From JAYQUR01 sp038133505 (GTDB lineage: Bacteria; Pseudomonadota; Alphaproteobacteria; MPNO01; UBA830), in the NCBI GenBank assembly GCA_038133505.1, contig JAYPTI010000118.1:1-10599 (forward strand): a DNA stretch of 10,599 nt. Direction: 5' to 3'. Shown piece after piece: positions 1 through 8,131 of the stretch (position 1 is its first letter; each line of letters opens with the position of its first letter). The position numbers and the translations under genes are program-made. The notes under the pieces were generated by a model. It did no database searches. It had not been told where the DNA came from and was given only the letters and a program-made list of their open reading frames with translations.

Positions 1-242
1 GCGTCGTGATCAAGCACGAGATCGTCCTCGCCATCATCGGCGGGCTGTTCGTCCTCGAGACCGTTTCGGTGATCGTCCAGGTCGCCTCGTTCAAACTCAC
101 CGGCAAGCGCGTCTTCCGCATGGCGCCGCTGCACCATCATTTCGAACAAAAAGGCTGGGCGGAATCGACCATCGTCGTCCGCTTCTGGATCATCGCTTCG
201 ATCCTGGCGCTCGCCGGCCTCGCCACCCTGAAGCTGAGGTAG
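1..242 (+). CDS. mraY: Phospho-N-acetylmuramoyl-pentapeptide-transferase, C-terminal end (5' truncated)
   Basis: This is the last 79 residues of MraY, the polytopic inner-membrane enzyme that transfers phospho-MurNAc-pentapeptide from UDP to undecaprenyl phosphate to make lipid I. The gene starts before the window; the reading frame enters at base 3 and stops at TAG 240-242. Two hydrophobic membrane segments are visible (about bases 15-90 and 177-230). Between them lies the family signature MAPLHHHFE, with the three histidines at 132-140, followed by KGWAEST and VVRFW. The protein ends in LATLKLR, the usual MraY C terminus, so the 3' end is complete. murD follows after 11 bp, as in most dcw clusters. 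The identification is secure; only the upstream part is missing. Confidence 0.96.
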   Translation, partial: VVIKHEIVLAIIGGLFVLETVSVIVQVASFKLTGKRVFRMAPLHHHFEQKGWAESTIVVRFWIIASILALAGLATLKLR

Positions 243-253
243 GCGACGCAAAG

Positions 254-1639
254 ATGATCCCCGTCACCACCCGCAAAGACCAGCAGCTCGCCGTGTTCGG
301 CCTCGGCGCGTCGGGCCGTGCGACCGCGCACGCGCTCGCCGCGGGCGGCGCGCGGGTGAGCGCGTGGGACGACAACGCCGCTTCGCGCGATGCGGCGGCT
401 GCGGAACATCTGCCGCTCGCGGATCTCGCCGCGGCGGACTGGACGGATTTCGCCGCCCTCGTTCTCAGCCCCGGCGTCCCGCTGACGCATCCGGCGCCGC
501 ACCCGGTCGTGGTGCGCGCCAACGATGCGGGCAAGCCGGTGCTCGGCGACATAGAGCTTCTGCGCGAGGCGTGCCCGGACGCGCTGATGATCGGCGTCAC
601 CGGCACCAACGGTAAATCGACGACGACCGCGCTGATCCATCACATCCTCAAGGCCTGCGGGCGCCCCGTTCAGATCGGCGGCAATTTCGGCCCGCCCGTG
701 CTGGGGATGGAGCCGCCCGCGCCGGGAGAGGCGCTCGTGCTGGAGCTGTCGTCCTATCAGCTCGACCTCACCCACGCCGCCACGTTCGAGATCGCCGTTC
801 TGATCAACGTCAGCCCGGATCATCTCGACCGGCACGGCGACATGGCGGGCTATCTCGCCGCCAAGAAACGCATCTTCCGGACCAGGACCGCCGCGACGGC
901 CGGGCAGCTCGCCATCGTCGGCGTCGACGACACCCATTGCCGCGCGGTCCGCGACGAGATCGCCGCCCGCGACGGCTGGCGGACGATCCCGGTCTCGGTC
1001 GGCCGCATCCTCGACGGCGGCGTCTACGCGATCGACGGCACGCTGTTCGACGCGCTCGACGGCGCCGCGGACGGCGGGCACGATATTTCCGGCATCGACA
1101 CGCTGCGCGGGCCGCACAACTGGCAGAACGCAGCCATCGCCTGGGCGGTGGCGCGCGCGCAGGGGCTGGCCGCAATCGACATCGCCGCGGCACTCCGGAC
1201 CTTCCCCGGCCTCCCGCACCGGATGGAGCCGCTCGGCGAGATCGCGGGCGTGCGCTACGTCAACGATTCCAAGGCGACCAACGGCGAAGCCGCCGCGCGG
1301 GCCCTGTCGAGCTTCACGGACATTCACTGGATCGCCGGCGGCATCGCCAAGGAAGACGGTCTCGCGCCCTGCGCGCCGTTCTTCGGGAACGTCGCCCATG
1401 CCTATCTGATCGGCGCGGCCGCCGACGCGTTCGACGCGGAAATCGCCGGCCGCGTGCCGGTGACGCGGTCGGGCGACCTCGCAACGGCACTGGCGGACGC
1501 CCGCCGCAATGCGACGCCCGGCTCGGTCGTTCTCCTGTCGCCGGCCTGCGCCTCGTTCGACCAGTTCGCGAATTTCGGCGCGCGCGGCGACGCGTTCCGC
1601 GATCTCGTGTCAGCCCTGCTCGCAGGAGGCGCCGCATGA
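254..1639 (+). CDS. murD: UDP-N-acetylmuramoyl-L-alanine--D-glutamate ligase
   Basis: MurD is the cytoplasmic ATP-dependent ligase that adds D-glutamate to UDP-MurNAc-L-Ala. The 461-residue product has the three Mur ligase domains. The N-terminal Rossmann-like part begins with VFGLGASGRA. The central ATPase domain has the P-loop GTNGKST at residues 117-123 and NVSPDHLDRH at 185-194. K204 in YLAAK aligns with the lysine that is carbamylated in Mur ligases. HNWQN is at 288-292, and the C-terminal domain has NDSKATN at 337-343. The ATG at 254 is the first sensible start, 11 bp after the mraY stop, and gives a full-length N terminus. The stop TGA overlaps the ftsW ATG as ATGA. All key residues are present. 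The VFGLGASG N terminus and the position next to mraY favour MurD over MurC, MurE or MurF. Confidence 0.97.
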   Translation: MIPVTTRKDQQLAVFGLGASGRATAHALAAGGARVSAWDDNAASRDAAAAEHLPLADLAAADWTDFAALVLSPGVPLTHPAPHPVVVRANDAGKPVLGDIELLREACPDALMIGVTGTNGKSTTTALIHHILKACGRPVQIGGNFGPPVLGMEPPAPGEALVLELSSYQLDLTHAATFEIAVLINVSPDHLDRHGDMAGYLAAKKRIFRTRTAATAGQLAIVGVDDTHCRAVRDEIAARDGWRTIPVSVGRILDGGVYAIDGTLFDALDGAADGGHDISGIDTLRGPHNWQNAAIAWAVARAQGLAAIDIAAALRTFPGLPHRMEPLGEIAGVRYVNDSKATNGEAAARALSSFTDIHWIAGGIAKEDGLAPCAPFFGNVAHAYLIGAAADAFDAEIAGRVPVTRSGDLATALADARRNATPGSVVLLSPACASFDQFANFGARGDAFRDLVSALLAGGAA

Positions 1640-2760
1640 CGGTCTTCGCGCGCTCCGACACGTCGGTTCTCGGCCGCTGGTGGTGGACGGTCGACCGCTG
1701 GACGCTCGCCGCCATCGGCGCGCTGATCGCGTTCGGCGTGATCATGGCGCTCGCCGCCAGTCCCGCCGTCGCCGAGCGCATCGGCCTCGACTACTTCTAT
1801 TTCGCGCGCCGCCAGATGATCTACCTGCCGGTCGCGCTGGCGCTGATGTTCGGCGCGTCGCTGCTGTCGCCTGTCGGCGTCTTCCGGGTCGCCGCGATCA
1901 CGCTCGCCCTCTTTACGATCCTCGTCATGGCGACGTTCGTCGTCGGCATCGACATCAAGGGCGCACGGCGCTGGATCAATCTCGGCGTCCTGTCGCTGCA
2001 GCCATCGGAGTTCCTCAAGCCCACCTTTGCCGTCGTCGCCGCATGGCTGTTCGCCGCAGCGCGCTCCGGCGACATTCCGCGCGCGAACCACTATTGCATC
2101 GGACTCTTCGGGCTCATCGTCGGCCTGCTGCTGCTGCAGCCGGACGTCGGCATGGCCGTGGTCATTTCGGCCGTCTGGTCGGCCCAGTTCTTCCTTGCCG
2201 GCCTTCCGCTCTTCCTCGCGGTCGGGCTCGTTCTTCTCGGCGCGGGCGCGATGGTCACCGCCTACTTCACGCTGCACCATGTCGCGAGCCGCATCGACCG
2301 CTTCCTCGACCCGTCCTCGGGCGACAGCTACCAGGTCGACCGCTCGCTGGAGGCTTTCGTCAACGGCGGGCTCCTGGGCCGCGGCCCCGGCGAAGGCACC
2401 GTCAAGGAAGTCCTCCCCGACGCCCATTCCGATTTCGTCTTCGCCGTCGCCGGCGAGGAGTTCGGCGTTCTCGTCTGCCTGATCATCGTCTTCCTGTTCA
2501 CCTTCGTCGTGCTGCGCGGCTTCGCCCGCGCGCTCCAGGAAACCGACCTGTTCATCCTGATCGCCTCGACCGGGCTGCTGGTGCAGTTCGGGCTGCAGGC
2601 GGTGATCAACATGGGGTCGACCCTGAGGCTGATGCCGACCAAGGGCATGACGCTGCCGTTCGTCAGCTACGGCGGCTCGTCGCTGATCGCGATGGGGCTC
2701 TGTATGGGCTTCCTGCTCGCGCTAACGCGAAAACGCGTCGGCCCGGAGGTGCTGCGATGA
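1636..2760 (+). CDS. ftsW: SEDS-family septal peptidoglycan glycosyltransferase FtsW
   Basis: FtsW polymerises lipid II into glycan strands at the division septum, together with a class B PBP (FtsI). The 374-residue protein is almost wholly hydrophobic with many membrane segments, as expected for SEDS proteins. Signatures in order are KGARRWI at 108-114, QPSEFLK at 122-128, the periplasmic-loop motif PDAHSD at 261-266 and SYGGSS at 344-349. D266 aligns with the aspartate needed for glycan polymerisation in FtsW/RodA. The ATG at 1636 overlaps the murD stop (ATGA) and has a perfect AGGAGG at 1624-1629, 6 nt upstream. A longer in-frame open stretch reaching back into murD is a shadow. Position between murD and murG identifies it as FtsW rather than RodA. 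Confidence 0.96.
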   Translation: MTVFARSDTSVLGRWWWTVDRWTLAAIGALIAFGVIMALAASPAVAERIGLDYFYFARRQMIYLPVALALMFGASLLSPVGVFRVAAITLALFTILVMATFVVGIDIKGARRWINLGVLSLQPSEFLKPTFAVVAAWLFAAARSGDIPRANHYCIGLFGLIVGLLLLQPDVGMAVVISAVWSAQFFLAGLPLFLAVGLVLLGAGAMVTAYFTLHHVASRIDRFLDPSSGDSYQVDRSLEAFVNGGLLGRGPGEGTVKEVLPDAHSDFVFAVAGEEFGVLVCLIIVFLFTFVVLRGFARALQETDLFILIASTGLLVQFGLQAVINMGSTLRLMPTKGMTLPFVSYGGSSLIAMGLCMGFLLALTRKRVGPEVLR

Positions 2761-3923
2761 GCGCCCGCGCGGACGCAAAGCATATCGTCCTCGCCGCCGG
2801 CGGCACGGGCGGACACATCTTCCCGGCAATCGCCGTCGCCGAGGAACTGCTCGCGCGCGGCTATCGCGTCTCGCTGGTCACCGACAAGCGCGGCAAGGGC
2901 TTCGGCGACCGCCTCGAGGACGTCGCGCTATACCGGATCAGCGCGTCTGGCGTCGGCGGCGGGATCGCCGCCAAGCTTCGCGGCGCGGCTTCCATCGGCA
3001 TCGGCATCCTGCAGGCGCGGCGTCTGTTCGCGCGCCTCAAGCCTGCCTGCGTCGTGGGCTTCGGCGGCTATCCGTCGGTCCCCACCATGGTCGCGGCGAC
3101 CTCGCGCGGGCTGCCGACGGTCATCCACGAGCAGAACGCCATTCTCGGGCGCGCCAACCGGCTCGTCGCGCCGAAGGTGGACGTCATCGCCACGTCCTTC
3201 CCGGAGACGGCCGGCATTGCCGAGCGCGATGCCGGCAAGGCGGTCCTGACCGGCAATCCGGTCCGCGGATCGTTCGGCGAGGTGCGCGAACACGCCTACC
3301 CGCCGATCGGGCCGAACGGCGAGGGCGTCAAGCTTCTGGTCCTCGGCGGCAGCCAGGGCGCGCGCGTCCTGAGCGACGTGGTCCCCGCCGCAATCGCGGG
3401 CATGCCGCCCGCGCTCCGCAGCCGCTTCTCGATCACCCAGCAGTGCCGGCCCGAGGATCTCGACCGCGTGCGCGCCGTTTACGAGGGCGTCGGCATCAAC
3501 GCGGCGCTCTCGGATTTCTTCGACGACGTGCCGGACCGGCTCGCCGCCGCCCATATCGTGGTTGCCCGCTCCGGCGCATCGACGGTCGCGGAGCTCGCCG
3601 AGACGGGCCGTCCCGCGATCCTGGTCCCCTACCCGCACGCCACCGACGACCATCAGACGGCGAACGCGCGCGCGATGGAAACGCTCGGCGGCGCGTGGCC
3701 GATCCCGGAAAGCGGGTTCACGGCGGAGTCGCTGACGATCAAGCTCGAGAATTTCGTCAACTTCCCGCAGAAGCTGATCGACGCTGCCGAGGCGATGAAA
3801 CGCGCGGGCGGTCTCAACGCCGCCGCGGCGCTGGCCGACCGGATCGCCCAGCTCGCCGGCACGGCCTCCGGCGCGGGCGCACCCGTTTCGCCCGACGGCG
3901 TCGCCCGGGAGATGGCCGCATGA
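2757..3923 (+). CDS. murG: UDP-N-acetylglucosamine--MurNAc-(pentapeptide) pyrophosphoryl-undecaprenol GlcNAc transferase
   Basis: MurG is the peripheral inner-membrane GT-B glycosyltransferase that adds GlcNAc to lipid I, making lipid II, the substrate of FtsW. In the 388-residue product the N-terminal glycine-rich loop GGTGGH is at residues 15-20, HEQN at 124-127, the second glycine-rich loop GGSQGAR at 197-203, and the UDP-GlcNAc site ARSGAS at 270-275, followed by VAELAETGRPAILVP. The ATG at 2757 overlaps the ftsW stop as ATGA and has GGAGGT at 2745-2750, 6 nt upstream. The protein is somewhat longer than the E. coli enzyme. The last 20-odd residues, after LADRIAQLAG, are a low-complexity Ala/Gly/Pro tail whose DNA also carries the murC ribosome binding site. 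Core motifs are intact. Confidence 0.97.
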   Translation: MSARADAKHIVLAAGGTGGHIFPAIAVAEELLARGYRVSLVTDKRGKGFGDRLEDVALYRISASGVGGGIAAKLRGAASIGIGILQARRLFARLKPACVVGFGGYPSVPTMVAATSRGLPTVIHEQNAILGRANRLVAPKVDVIATSFPETAGIAERDAGKAVLTGNPVRGSFGEVREHAYPPIGPNGEGVKLLVLGGSQGARVLSDVVPAAIAGMPPALRSRFSITQQCRPEDLDRVRAVYEGVGINAALSDFFDDVPDRLAAAHIVVARSGASTVAELAETGRPAILVPYPHATDDHQTANARAMETLGGAWPIPESGFTAESLTIKLENFVNFPQKLIDAAEAMKRAGGLNAAAALADRIAQLAGTASGAGAPVSPDGVAREMAA

Positions 3924-5356
3924 AGGCGCTCCCCCTCAACATCGGCACCATCCATCTCGTCGGAATCGGCGGCATCGGCATCAGCGGGATCGCGGAAATC
4001 CTGCACAGCCTCGGCTATTCGGTACAGGGTAGCGACCTCGCGGAAAGCGCAAACGTCGTCCGCCTGCGCAATCTCGGTATCCGCATCGAGGTCGGCCACA
4101 AGGCGGAAAACCTCGGCGACGCCACCGTCGTCGTTATCTCGTCGGCCGTGAAGCAGAGCAATCCGGAAGTCGTCGAGGCGCGGGCGCGGTTCGTGCCCGT
4201 CGTCCCGCGCGCCGAAATGCTTGCCGAGATCATGCGCCTCAAATGGGGCATCGCGGTCGCCGGCACCCACGGCAAGACGACTACAACGTCCATCGTCGCG
4301 TCGGTGCTCGATGCCGGCGGCGTCGACCCGACCGTCATCAACGGCGGCATCATCAACGCATACGGCACCAACGCGCGGCTCGGCGACGGCGACTGGATCG
4401 TGGTCGAGGCCGACGAATCCGACGGCACCTTCATGAAGCTGCCGGCGACCATCGCCGTGATCACGAACATCGATCCCGAACATCTCGATCATTACGGCGA
4501 TTTCGACACGCTGCGCGCCGCATTCGCGACCTTCGTGCAGAACATCCCGTTCTACGGCTTCGCGACGCTCTGCATCGACGATTCCAACGTCCAGGCGCTG
4601 ATCCCCAAGGTTCTCGACCGCCGCATCGTCACCTACGGCATGAGCCGGCAGGCCGACGTGCGCGCCGTCGACGTCGAGACCGATCCGCTGGGCTCGCACT
4701 TCACCGTCATCGCGACCGACCGGCTGTCGGGCCGGACCAGCGATCTCGGCCGCTTCACCATGCCTATGGTCGGCCATCACAACGTCCGCAACGCACTCGC
4801 CGCGATCGCGATTTCCATGGAGATGGAGATCGATCCCGACACGGTGCGCGGTGCGCTCGCCGCCTTCAGCGGCGTGAAGCGGCGCTTCACGCGCACCGGC
4901 GTCGTCAACGGCGTCACGATCATCGACGATTACGGCCATCACCCGGTCGAGATCGCCGCCGTGCTGGCCGCGGCCCGGGCGAGCGCCCGGCGCAATGTGG
5001 TCGCCGTCGTACAGCCTCACCGGTTCACCCGCGTGCGCGACCTGTTCGACGAGTTCTGCACCTGCTTCAACAACGCCGACACCGTGATCGTCGCCGACAT
5101 CTACCGGGCGGGCGAAGACCCGATCCCCGGCATCGACCGCGATGCGCTCGTCTCCGGCATGCGCGAGCGCGGCCACCGGCACGTCCTCGCGCTCGAGTCC
5201 GAAGACGCGCTGCCGCAGATGATCGCCGATCTCGCCGAGCCGGACGACTTCGTCATCTGCCTCGGCGCCGGCAACATAACCGCCTGGGCGAATGCGATGC
5301 CCGAGCAGCTCGCGAAAATCTGGAACGTGCCGGCCGGCACGGGAACAGAGGGCTGA
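3920..5356 (+). CDS. murC: UDP-N-acetylmuramate--L-alanine ligase
   Basis: MurC is the first Mur ligase: it joins L-alanine to UDP-MurNAc with ATP in the cytoplasm. The 478-residue protein opens with the dinucleotide-like fold GIGGIG at 15-20. The ATPase P-loop AGTHGKTTT is at 114-122, EADESD at 163-168, followed by NIDPEHLDHYG, then HHNVRNALAA. IDDYGHHP at 335-342 marks the C-terminal domain and is typical of MurC. The ATG at 3920 overlaps the murG stop as ATGA, with GGGAG at 3907-3911, 8 nt upstream. A longer in-frame extension back into murG is a shadow, because it lacks the family N terminus. Its product is used by MurD, encoded upstream, and its substrate is made by MurB, encoded 4 bp downstream. 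Confidence 0.97.
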   Translation: MKALPLNIGTIHLVGIGGIGISGIAEILHSLGYSVQGSDLAESANVVRLRNLGIRIEVGHKAENLGDATVVVISSAVKQSNPEVVEARARFVPVVPRAEMLAEIMRLKWGIAVAGTHGKTTTTSIVASVLDAGGVDPTVINGGIINAYGTNARLGDGDWIVVEADESDGTFMKLPATIAVITNIDPEHLDHYGDFDTLRAAFATFVQNIPFYGFATLCIDDSNVQALIPKVLDRRIVTYGMSRQADVRAVDVETDPLGSHFTVIATDRLSGRTSDLGRFTMPMVGHHNVRNALAAIAISMEMEIDPDTVRGALAAFSGVKRRFTRTGVVNGVTIIDDYGHHPVEIAAVLAAARASARRNVVAVVQPHRFTRVRDLFDEFCTCFNNADTVIVADIYRAGEDPIPGIDRDALVSGMRERGHRHVLALESEDALPQMIADLAEPDDFVICLGAGNITAWANAMPEQLAKIWNVPAGTGTEG

Positions 5357-5360
5357 GCGG

Positions 5361-6302
5361 ATGCTGGCACAGCTTTCCCCCCGCCCCCGCCTGATCGACC
5401 GGCTGCCCGACGTGCGCGGCAGGCTGAGCGAGAACGCCTCGCTTGCCGGCGTGACGTGGTTCCGGACCGGCGGGCCGGCCGAAGTGCTGTTCAACCCGGC
5501 CGACGCCGACGACCTGATCGCCTTCCGCCGCGGCCTGCCGTCGGACGTTCCCGTGACGGTGCTCGGCCTCGGATCCAACGTGCTGGTGCGCGACGGCGGT
5601 ATCGAGGGCGTCGTCGTGGTGTTCGCCAAGTCGCTGTCGGACATCTCCATCGACGGGGACGTCGTTTCGGCCGGCGCGGGCGCGCTCGACGTCGCGGTCT
5701 CGCGGGCCGCGCGCGACGCAAGCCTCCAAGGCCTCGAATTCCTCAGCGGCATCCCGGGCACCATCGGCGGCGCGCTGCGCATGAACGCGGGCGCCTACGG
5801 CCGCGAAATCTCCGAAGTGCTGGTCGAGGCGACCGCCGTCGACCCCGACGGCGAGGTTCATAGGATTTCCAACGCCGACTTCCGTTTCACCTACCGGCAC
5901 TGCGACATCGACGAGGACTGGATCTTCCTGTCGTGCCGGCTGCAGGGCGCGCCCGGCGACCGCGACGCGATCGCGGCGCGAATGGCCGAGATTTCGGACG
6001 CACGGCGCGACAGTCAGCCGATCCAGGCCCGCACCGGCGGCTCGACCTTCAAGAACCCCGACGGCGCGAAGGCGTGGGAGCTTATCGACGCGGCCGGTCT
6101 CCGGGGGTTCCGCATCGGCGACGCGATGGTCTCCGAGCAGCACTGCAACTTCCTGATCAATTGCGGCGCCGCGACCGCCGCCGACATCGAGACGCTGGGC
6201 GAGGAAATCCGCGACCGCGTCGAAGCCGGGTCGGGCATCCGGCTCGAATGGGAAATCCACCGCATCGGCCGGCCCTCAGCCGACACGGGAGGCGCCGCAT
6301 GA
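5361..6302 (+). CDS. murB: UDP-N-acetylenolpyruvoylglucosamine reductase
   Basis: MurB is the FAD- and NADPH-dependent cytoplasmic reductase that turns UDP-GlcNAc-enolpyruvate into UDP-MurNAc. Of 313 residues, the FAD-binding half shows FRTGGPAEV, LGLGSNVLVRDGG and GIPGTIGGALRMNAGAYG. YR at 178-179 corresponds to the substrate-contacting YR motif, although the serine of the common YRxS form is a cysteine here (YRHC). GGSTFKNP holds S228, matching the catalytic serine that protonates the product. E298 in EWEIHRIG matches the catalytic glutamate. I chose ATG 5361, 4 bp after the murC stop with GAGGG at 5348-5352, because the frame upstream translates as an Arg/Ser-rich shadow of murC. The location between murC and ddl is typical of alphaproteobacterial clusters and differs from E. 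coli, where murB lies elsewhere. Confidence 0.96.
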   Translation: MLAQLSPRPRLIDRLPDVRGRLSENASLAGVTWFRTGGPAEVLFNPADADDLIAFRRGLPSDVPVTVLGLGSNVLVRDGGIEGVVVVFAKSLSDISIDGDVVSAGAGALDVAVSRAARDASLQGLEFLSGIPGTIGGALRMNAGAYGREISEVLVEATAVDPDGEVHRISNADFRFTYRHCDIDEDWIFLSCRLQGAPGDRDAIAARMAEISDARRDSQPIQARTGGSTFKNPDGAKAWELIDAAGLRGFRIGDAMVSEQHCNFLINCGAATAADIETLGEEIRDRVEAGSGIRLEWEIHRIGRPSADTGGAA

Positions 6303-7231
6303 ACGCCGACCGGAAAAAGAGCGTCGCCGTCCTCGAGGGCGGCTGGTCGAGCGAACGCGAGGTCTCCCTGATGGGCAGCGGCCAGATCGCCGCCGCGCTG
6401 ACGGATGCGGGCTACGACGTGCGCCGCATCGACGTGCGCCGCGACCTCCGCCAGCTCATCGACGATCTGACGCCCGCGCCGGACGTCGTCTACAACGCGC
6501 TTCACGGCCCCTACGGCGAGGACGGCTGTCTGCAGGGTGTCCTCGAATGCCTCGGCATCCCCTATTCGCATTCCGGCGTCATGGCCTCCGCAATAGCCAT
6601 GGACAAGCCGATGGCGAAGGTGCTGTTCGAAAAGGCGGGCATCCCTTGCGCGCCGCACTTGATCGTCACGCGCGACGAATATCTCGGCAGCGAGGTCTTC
6701 GAGCTTCCATACGTACTGAAGCCTCTCAACGAGGGCTCCAGCGTCGGCGTGATCATCGTGCGCGGGGACGCCGACAAGCCCGGCCCGGACCACGAAATCT
6801 GGTCGCACGGCTCGCGGCTGATGATCGAACGCTATATCGCGGGCCGCGAACTGACAGTCTCCGTCATGGGCGACCGCGCGCTCGGCGTGACCGAGCTCCG
6901 GCCCTACGAAGGGTTTTACGACTACGAGGCGAAATACACCGACGGCAAGACCGAACACCTGGTGCCCGCGCCCGTCCATCCGGAAATCTACGCGAAAGCG
7001 ATGGACTACGCCGTGCGCGCCCACAAGGCGCTGGGATGCCGGGGCGTCTCGCGCTCGGACTTCATTTACGACGACCGGGACGGAGAGCCGGGACAGCTCT
7101 TCATCCTCGAACTCAACACACAGCCCGGCATGACGCCGCTGTCGCTGGTGCCCGAACAGGCAACCCATGTCGGCATCAGCTTCGGCGAACTCGTCAGCTG
7201 GATGGTGGAGAACGCAGCATGCGATGGCTGA
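6299..7231 (+). CDS. ddl: D-alanine--D-alanine ligase
   Basis: This ATP-grasp enzyme makes the D-Ala-D-Ala dipeptide that MurF attaches to the stem peptide. The 310-residue product has GGWSSEREVSL with E19 aligned to E. coli DdlB E15, ALHGPYGEDG, the ATP-loop NEGSSVG at 144-150 (S147 matching DdlB S150), and YDYEAKY at 207-213 (Y213 matching Y216). The metal ligands E271 and N273 lie in ELNTQPGMT. The tyrosine indicates a D-Ala-D-Ala ligase; D-Ala-D-Lac ligases usually replace this residue, so nothing suggests glycopeptide-type resistance. ATG 6299 overlaps the murB stop as ATGA, with GGGAGG at 6287-6292, 6 nt upstream. Its 3' end overlaps ftsQ by 13 bp. The symbol ddlB would also be reasonable. 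Confidence 0.96.
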   Translation: MNADRKKSVAVLEGGWSSEREVSLMGSGQIAAALTDAGYDVRRIDVRRDLRQLIDDLTPAPDVVYNALHGPYGEDGCLQGVLECLGIPYSHSGVMASAIAMDKPMAKVLFEKAGIPCAPHLIVTRDEYLGSEVFELPYVLKPLNEGSSVGVIIVRGDADKPGPDHEIWSHGSRLMIERYIAGRELTVSVMGDRALGVTELRPYEGFYDYEAKYTDGKTEHLVPAPVHPEIYAKAMDYAVRAHKALGCRGVSRSDFIYDDRDGEPGQLFILELNTQPGMTPLSLVPEQATHVGISFGELVSWMVENAACDG

Positions 7232-8103
7232 CTCGCGATAAGAAAAAGGCCGCGAAACCCGGCAAGACCAAACGCGCCGCAACCGCCCGCAAGCGGCCGA
7301 TGCCGCGCTGGGCGAAGCGCGCCATGCGCGGCGCGGCCGCGGCCGTCGTTCTGGGCGCCGTGGTGGGCGGGCCGGTCTGGCTGTGGAAATCGGGCTGGGT
7401 CGCCGAGACGACGGGCAGCTTCGCCGCGTCGGTGTCGCAGTCGCTGGGCGACGCCGGCCTCCGGGTGGAACAGGTCTACCTGCACGGCCGCGTCAACGAA
7501 TCCGCGGAAAGCATCGCCGACGCGCTCGCCATCGACCGCGGCACGCCCCTCCTCTCCGTCGACCTGAAGCGCGCGCGGGCGCGGGTCGAGGCGCTGAGCT
7601 GGGTGCGCGTCGCCGGGATCAAGCGCGAATTTCCGAACGCGATCCGCGTCACCGTTTCCGAACGCCGGCCGCTCGCGCTGTGGCAGCGCGGCACCAAGCT
7701 GACCCTCGTCGACGACGAGGGCGTGATCATCACCGACCGCGGGCTCGACCGGTTCGCGAACTTGCTGGTGATCGTCGGCGACGATGCGCCCTCGCATGCG
7801 CAGGAACTCCTCGCGACGCTGTCGGCCGAACCGGGCCTGATGGACCGGGTCGACGCCGCCGTCCGCGTCGGCAAGCGCCGCTGGAACGTGCGCATGGACA
7901 ATGGCGTGTTCGTCCGCCTTCCCGAGAAGGACGCCGACGGCGCGTGGCACCGTTTTGCGCGGCTCGAACGCGAGCATGGGCTCCTCAAGCAGGACCTGCT
8001 GTCGATCGATCTCCGCATTCCCGATCAGCTCATCGTCCGCACCCGTGTCGAGCGTCCGGCGCTCGAACGGAAGGTGCGCGACCGCAGAGGCAAGGACACA
8101 TGA
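7219..8103 (+). CDS. ftsQ: Cell division protein FtsQ (bitopic membrane, POTRA domain)
   Basis: FtsQ links the cytoplasmic ring to the periplasmic septal machinery (FtsB/FtsL and the FtsWI synthase). The 294-residue product has a short, strongly basic cytoplasmic N terminus (residues 1-35, rich in Lys/Arg), one membrane segment at about 37-56 containing GAAAAVVLGAVVGGP, and then a periplasmic part. The POTRA domain spans about 81-148 (from LRVEQVYLHGR to IRVTVSERRPLALW), followed by the beta domain with LVDDEGVIITDRG and the late LLSIDLRIPDQLIVR. This order and the position between ddl and ftsA fit FtsQ. ATG 7219 lies inside the ddl 3' end, with GGTGGAG at 7204-7210, 8 nt upstream. The nearby ATG at 7224 is out of frame. 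Sequence conservation in FtsQ is generally low, so the call leans on architecture and context. Confidence 0.94.
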   Translation: MRWLTRDKKKAAKPGKTKRAATARKRPMPRWAKRAMRGAAAAVVLGAVVGGPVWLWKSGWVAETTGSFAASVSQSLGDAGLRVEQVYLHGRVNESAESIADALAIDRGTPLLSVDLKRARARVEALSWVRVAGIKREFPNAIRVTVSERRPLALWQRGTKLTLVDDEGVIITDRGLDRFANLLVIVGDDAPSHAQELLATLSAEPGLMDRVDAAVRVGKRRWNVRMDNGVFVRLPEKDADGAWHRFARLEREHGLLKQDLLSIDLRIPDQLIVRTRVERPALERKVRDRRGKDT

Positions 8104-8129
8104 CCACACCGGCCAGGGAGTACCACTGA
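8100..8129 (+). other. Nine-codon open frame at the ftsQ-ftsA junction
   Basis: An ATG overlapping the ftsQ stop (ATGA at 8100-8103) opens a frame coding MTTPAREYH and ends at TGA 8127-8129, 2 nt before the GTG chosen for ftsA. AAGGA lies at 8092-8096 and AGAGG at 8086-8090, so initiation is conceivable. If translated, it would carry ribosomes across the junction and deliver them to the ftsA start. It may equally be chance, or a trace of a single-base error that cut an ATG-initiated ftsA. I know of no described peptide matching it. Confidence 0.25.
8116..8120 (+). promoter_or_regulatory. Ribosome binding site for ftsA
   Basis: GGGAG here is the only good Shine-Dalgarno-like run before ftsA. 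It is 11 nt from GTG 8132 (somewhat long) and 5 nt from an in-frame CTG at 8126. GTG is preferred as the commoner start codon. A 4-bp inverted repeat (CCAC 8123-8126 with GTGG 8132-8135) would place the GTG in a small hairpin. Confidence 0.55.
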
Positions 8130-8131
8130 AA

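Noticed and set aside
137..1399. A 420-codon - strand open frame opposite murD
   Set aside because: Same shadow effect. It is low-complexity Arg/Ala/Val-rich sequence, and murD on the other strand has every catalytic motif.
5292..5360. Upstream in-frame extension of murB by 23 codons
   Set aside because: The extension is Arg/Ser/Pro-rich and overlaps murC. ATG 5361, with GAGGG upstream, gives the expected N terminus.
3653..5782. A 709-codon open frame on the - strand opposite murC and murB
   Set aside because: It is a composition shadow: strong third-position G+C in the + strand genes removes stops from the antisense frame. The translation is Arg/Asp/Val/His-rich with no recognisable domain, while the + strand carries full MurC and MurB motifs.
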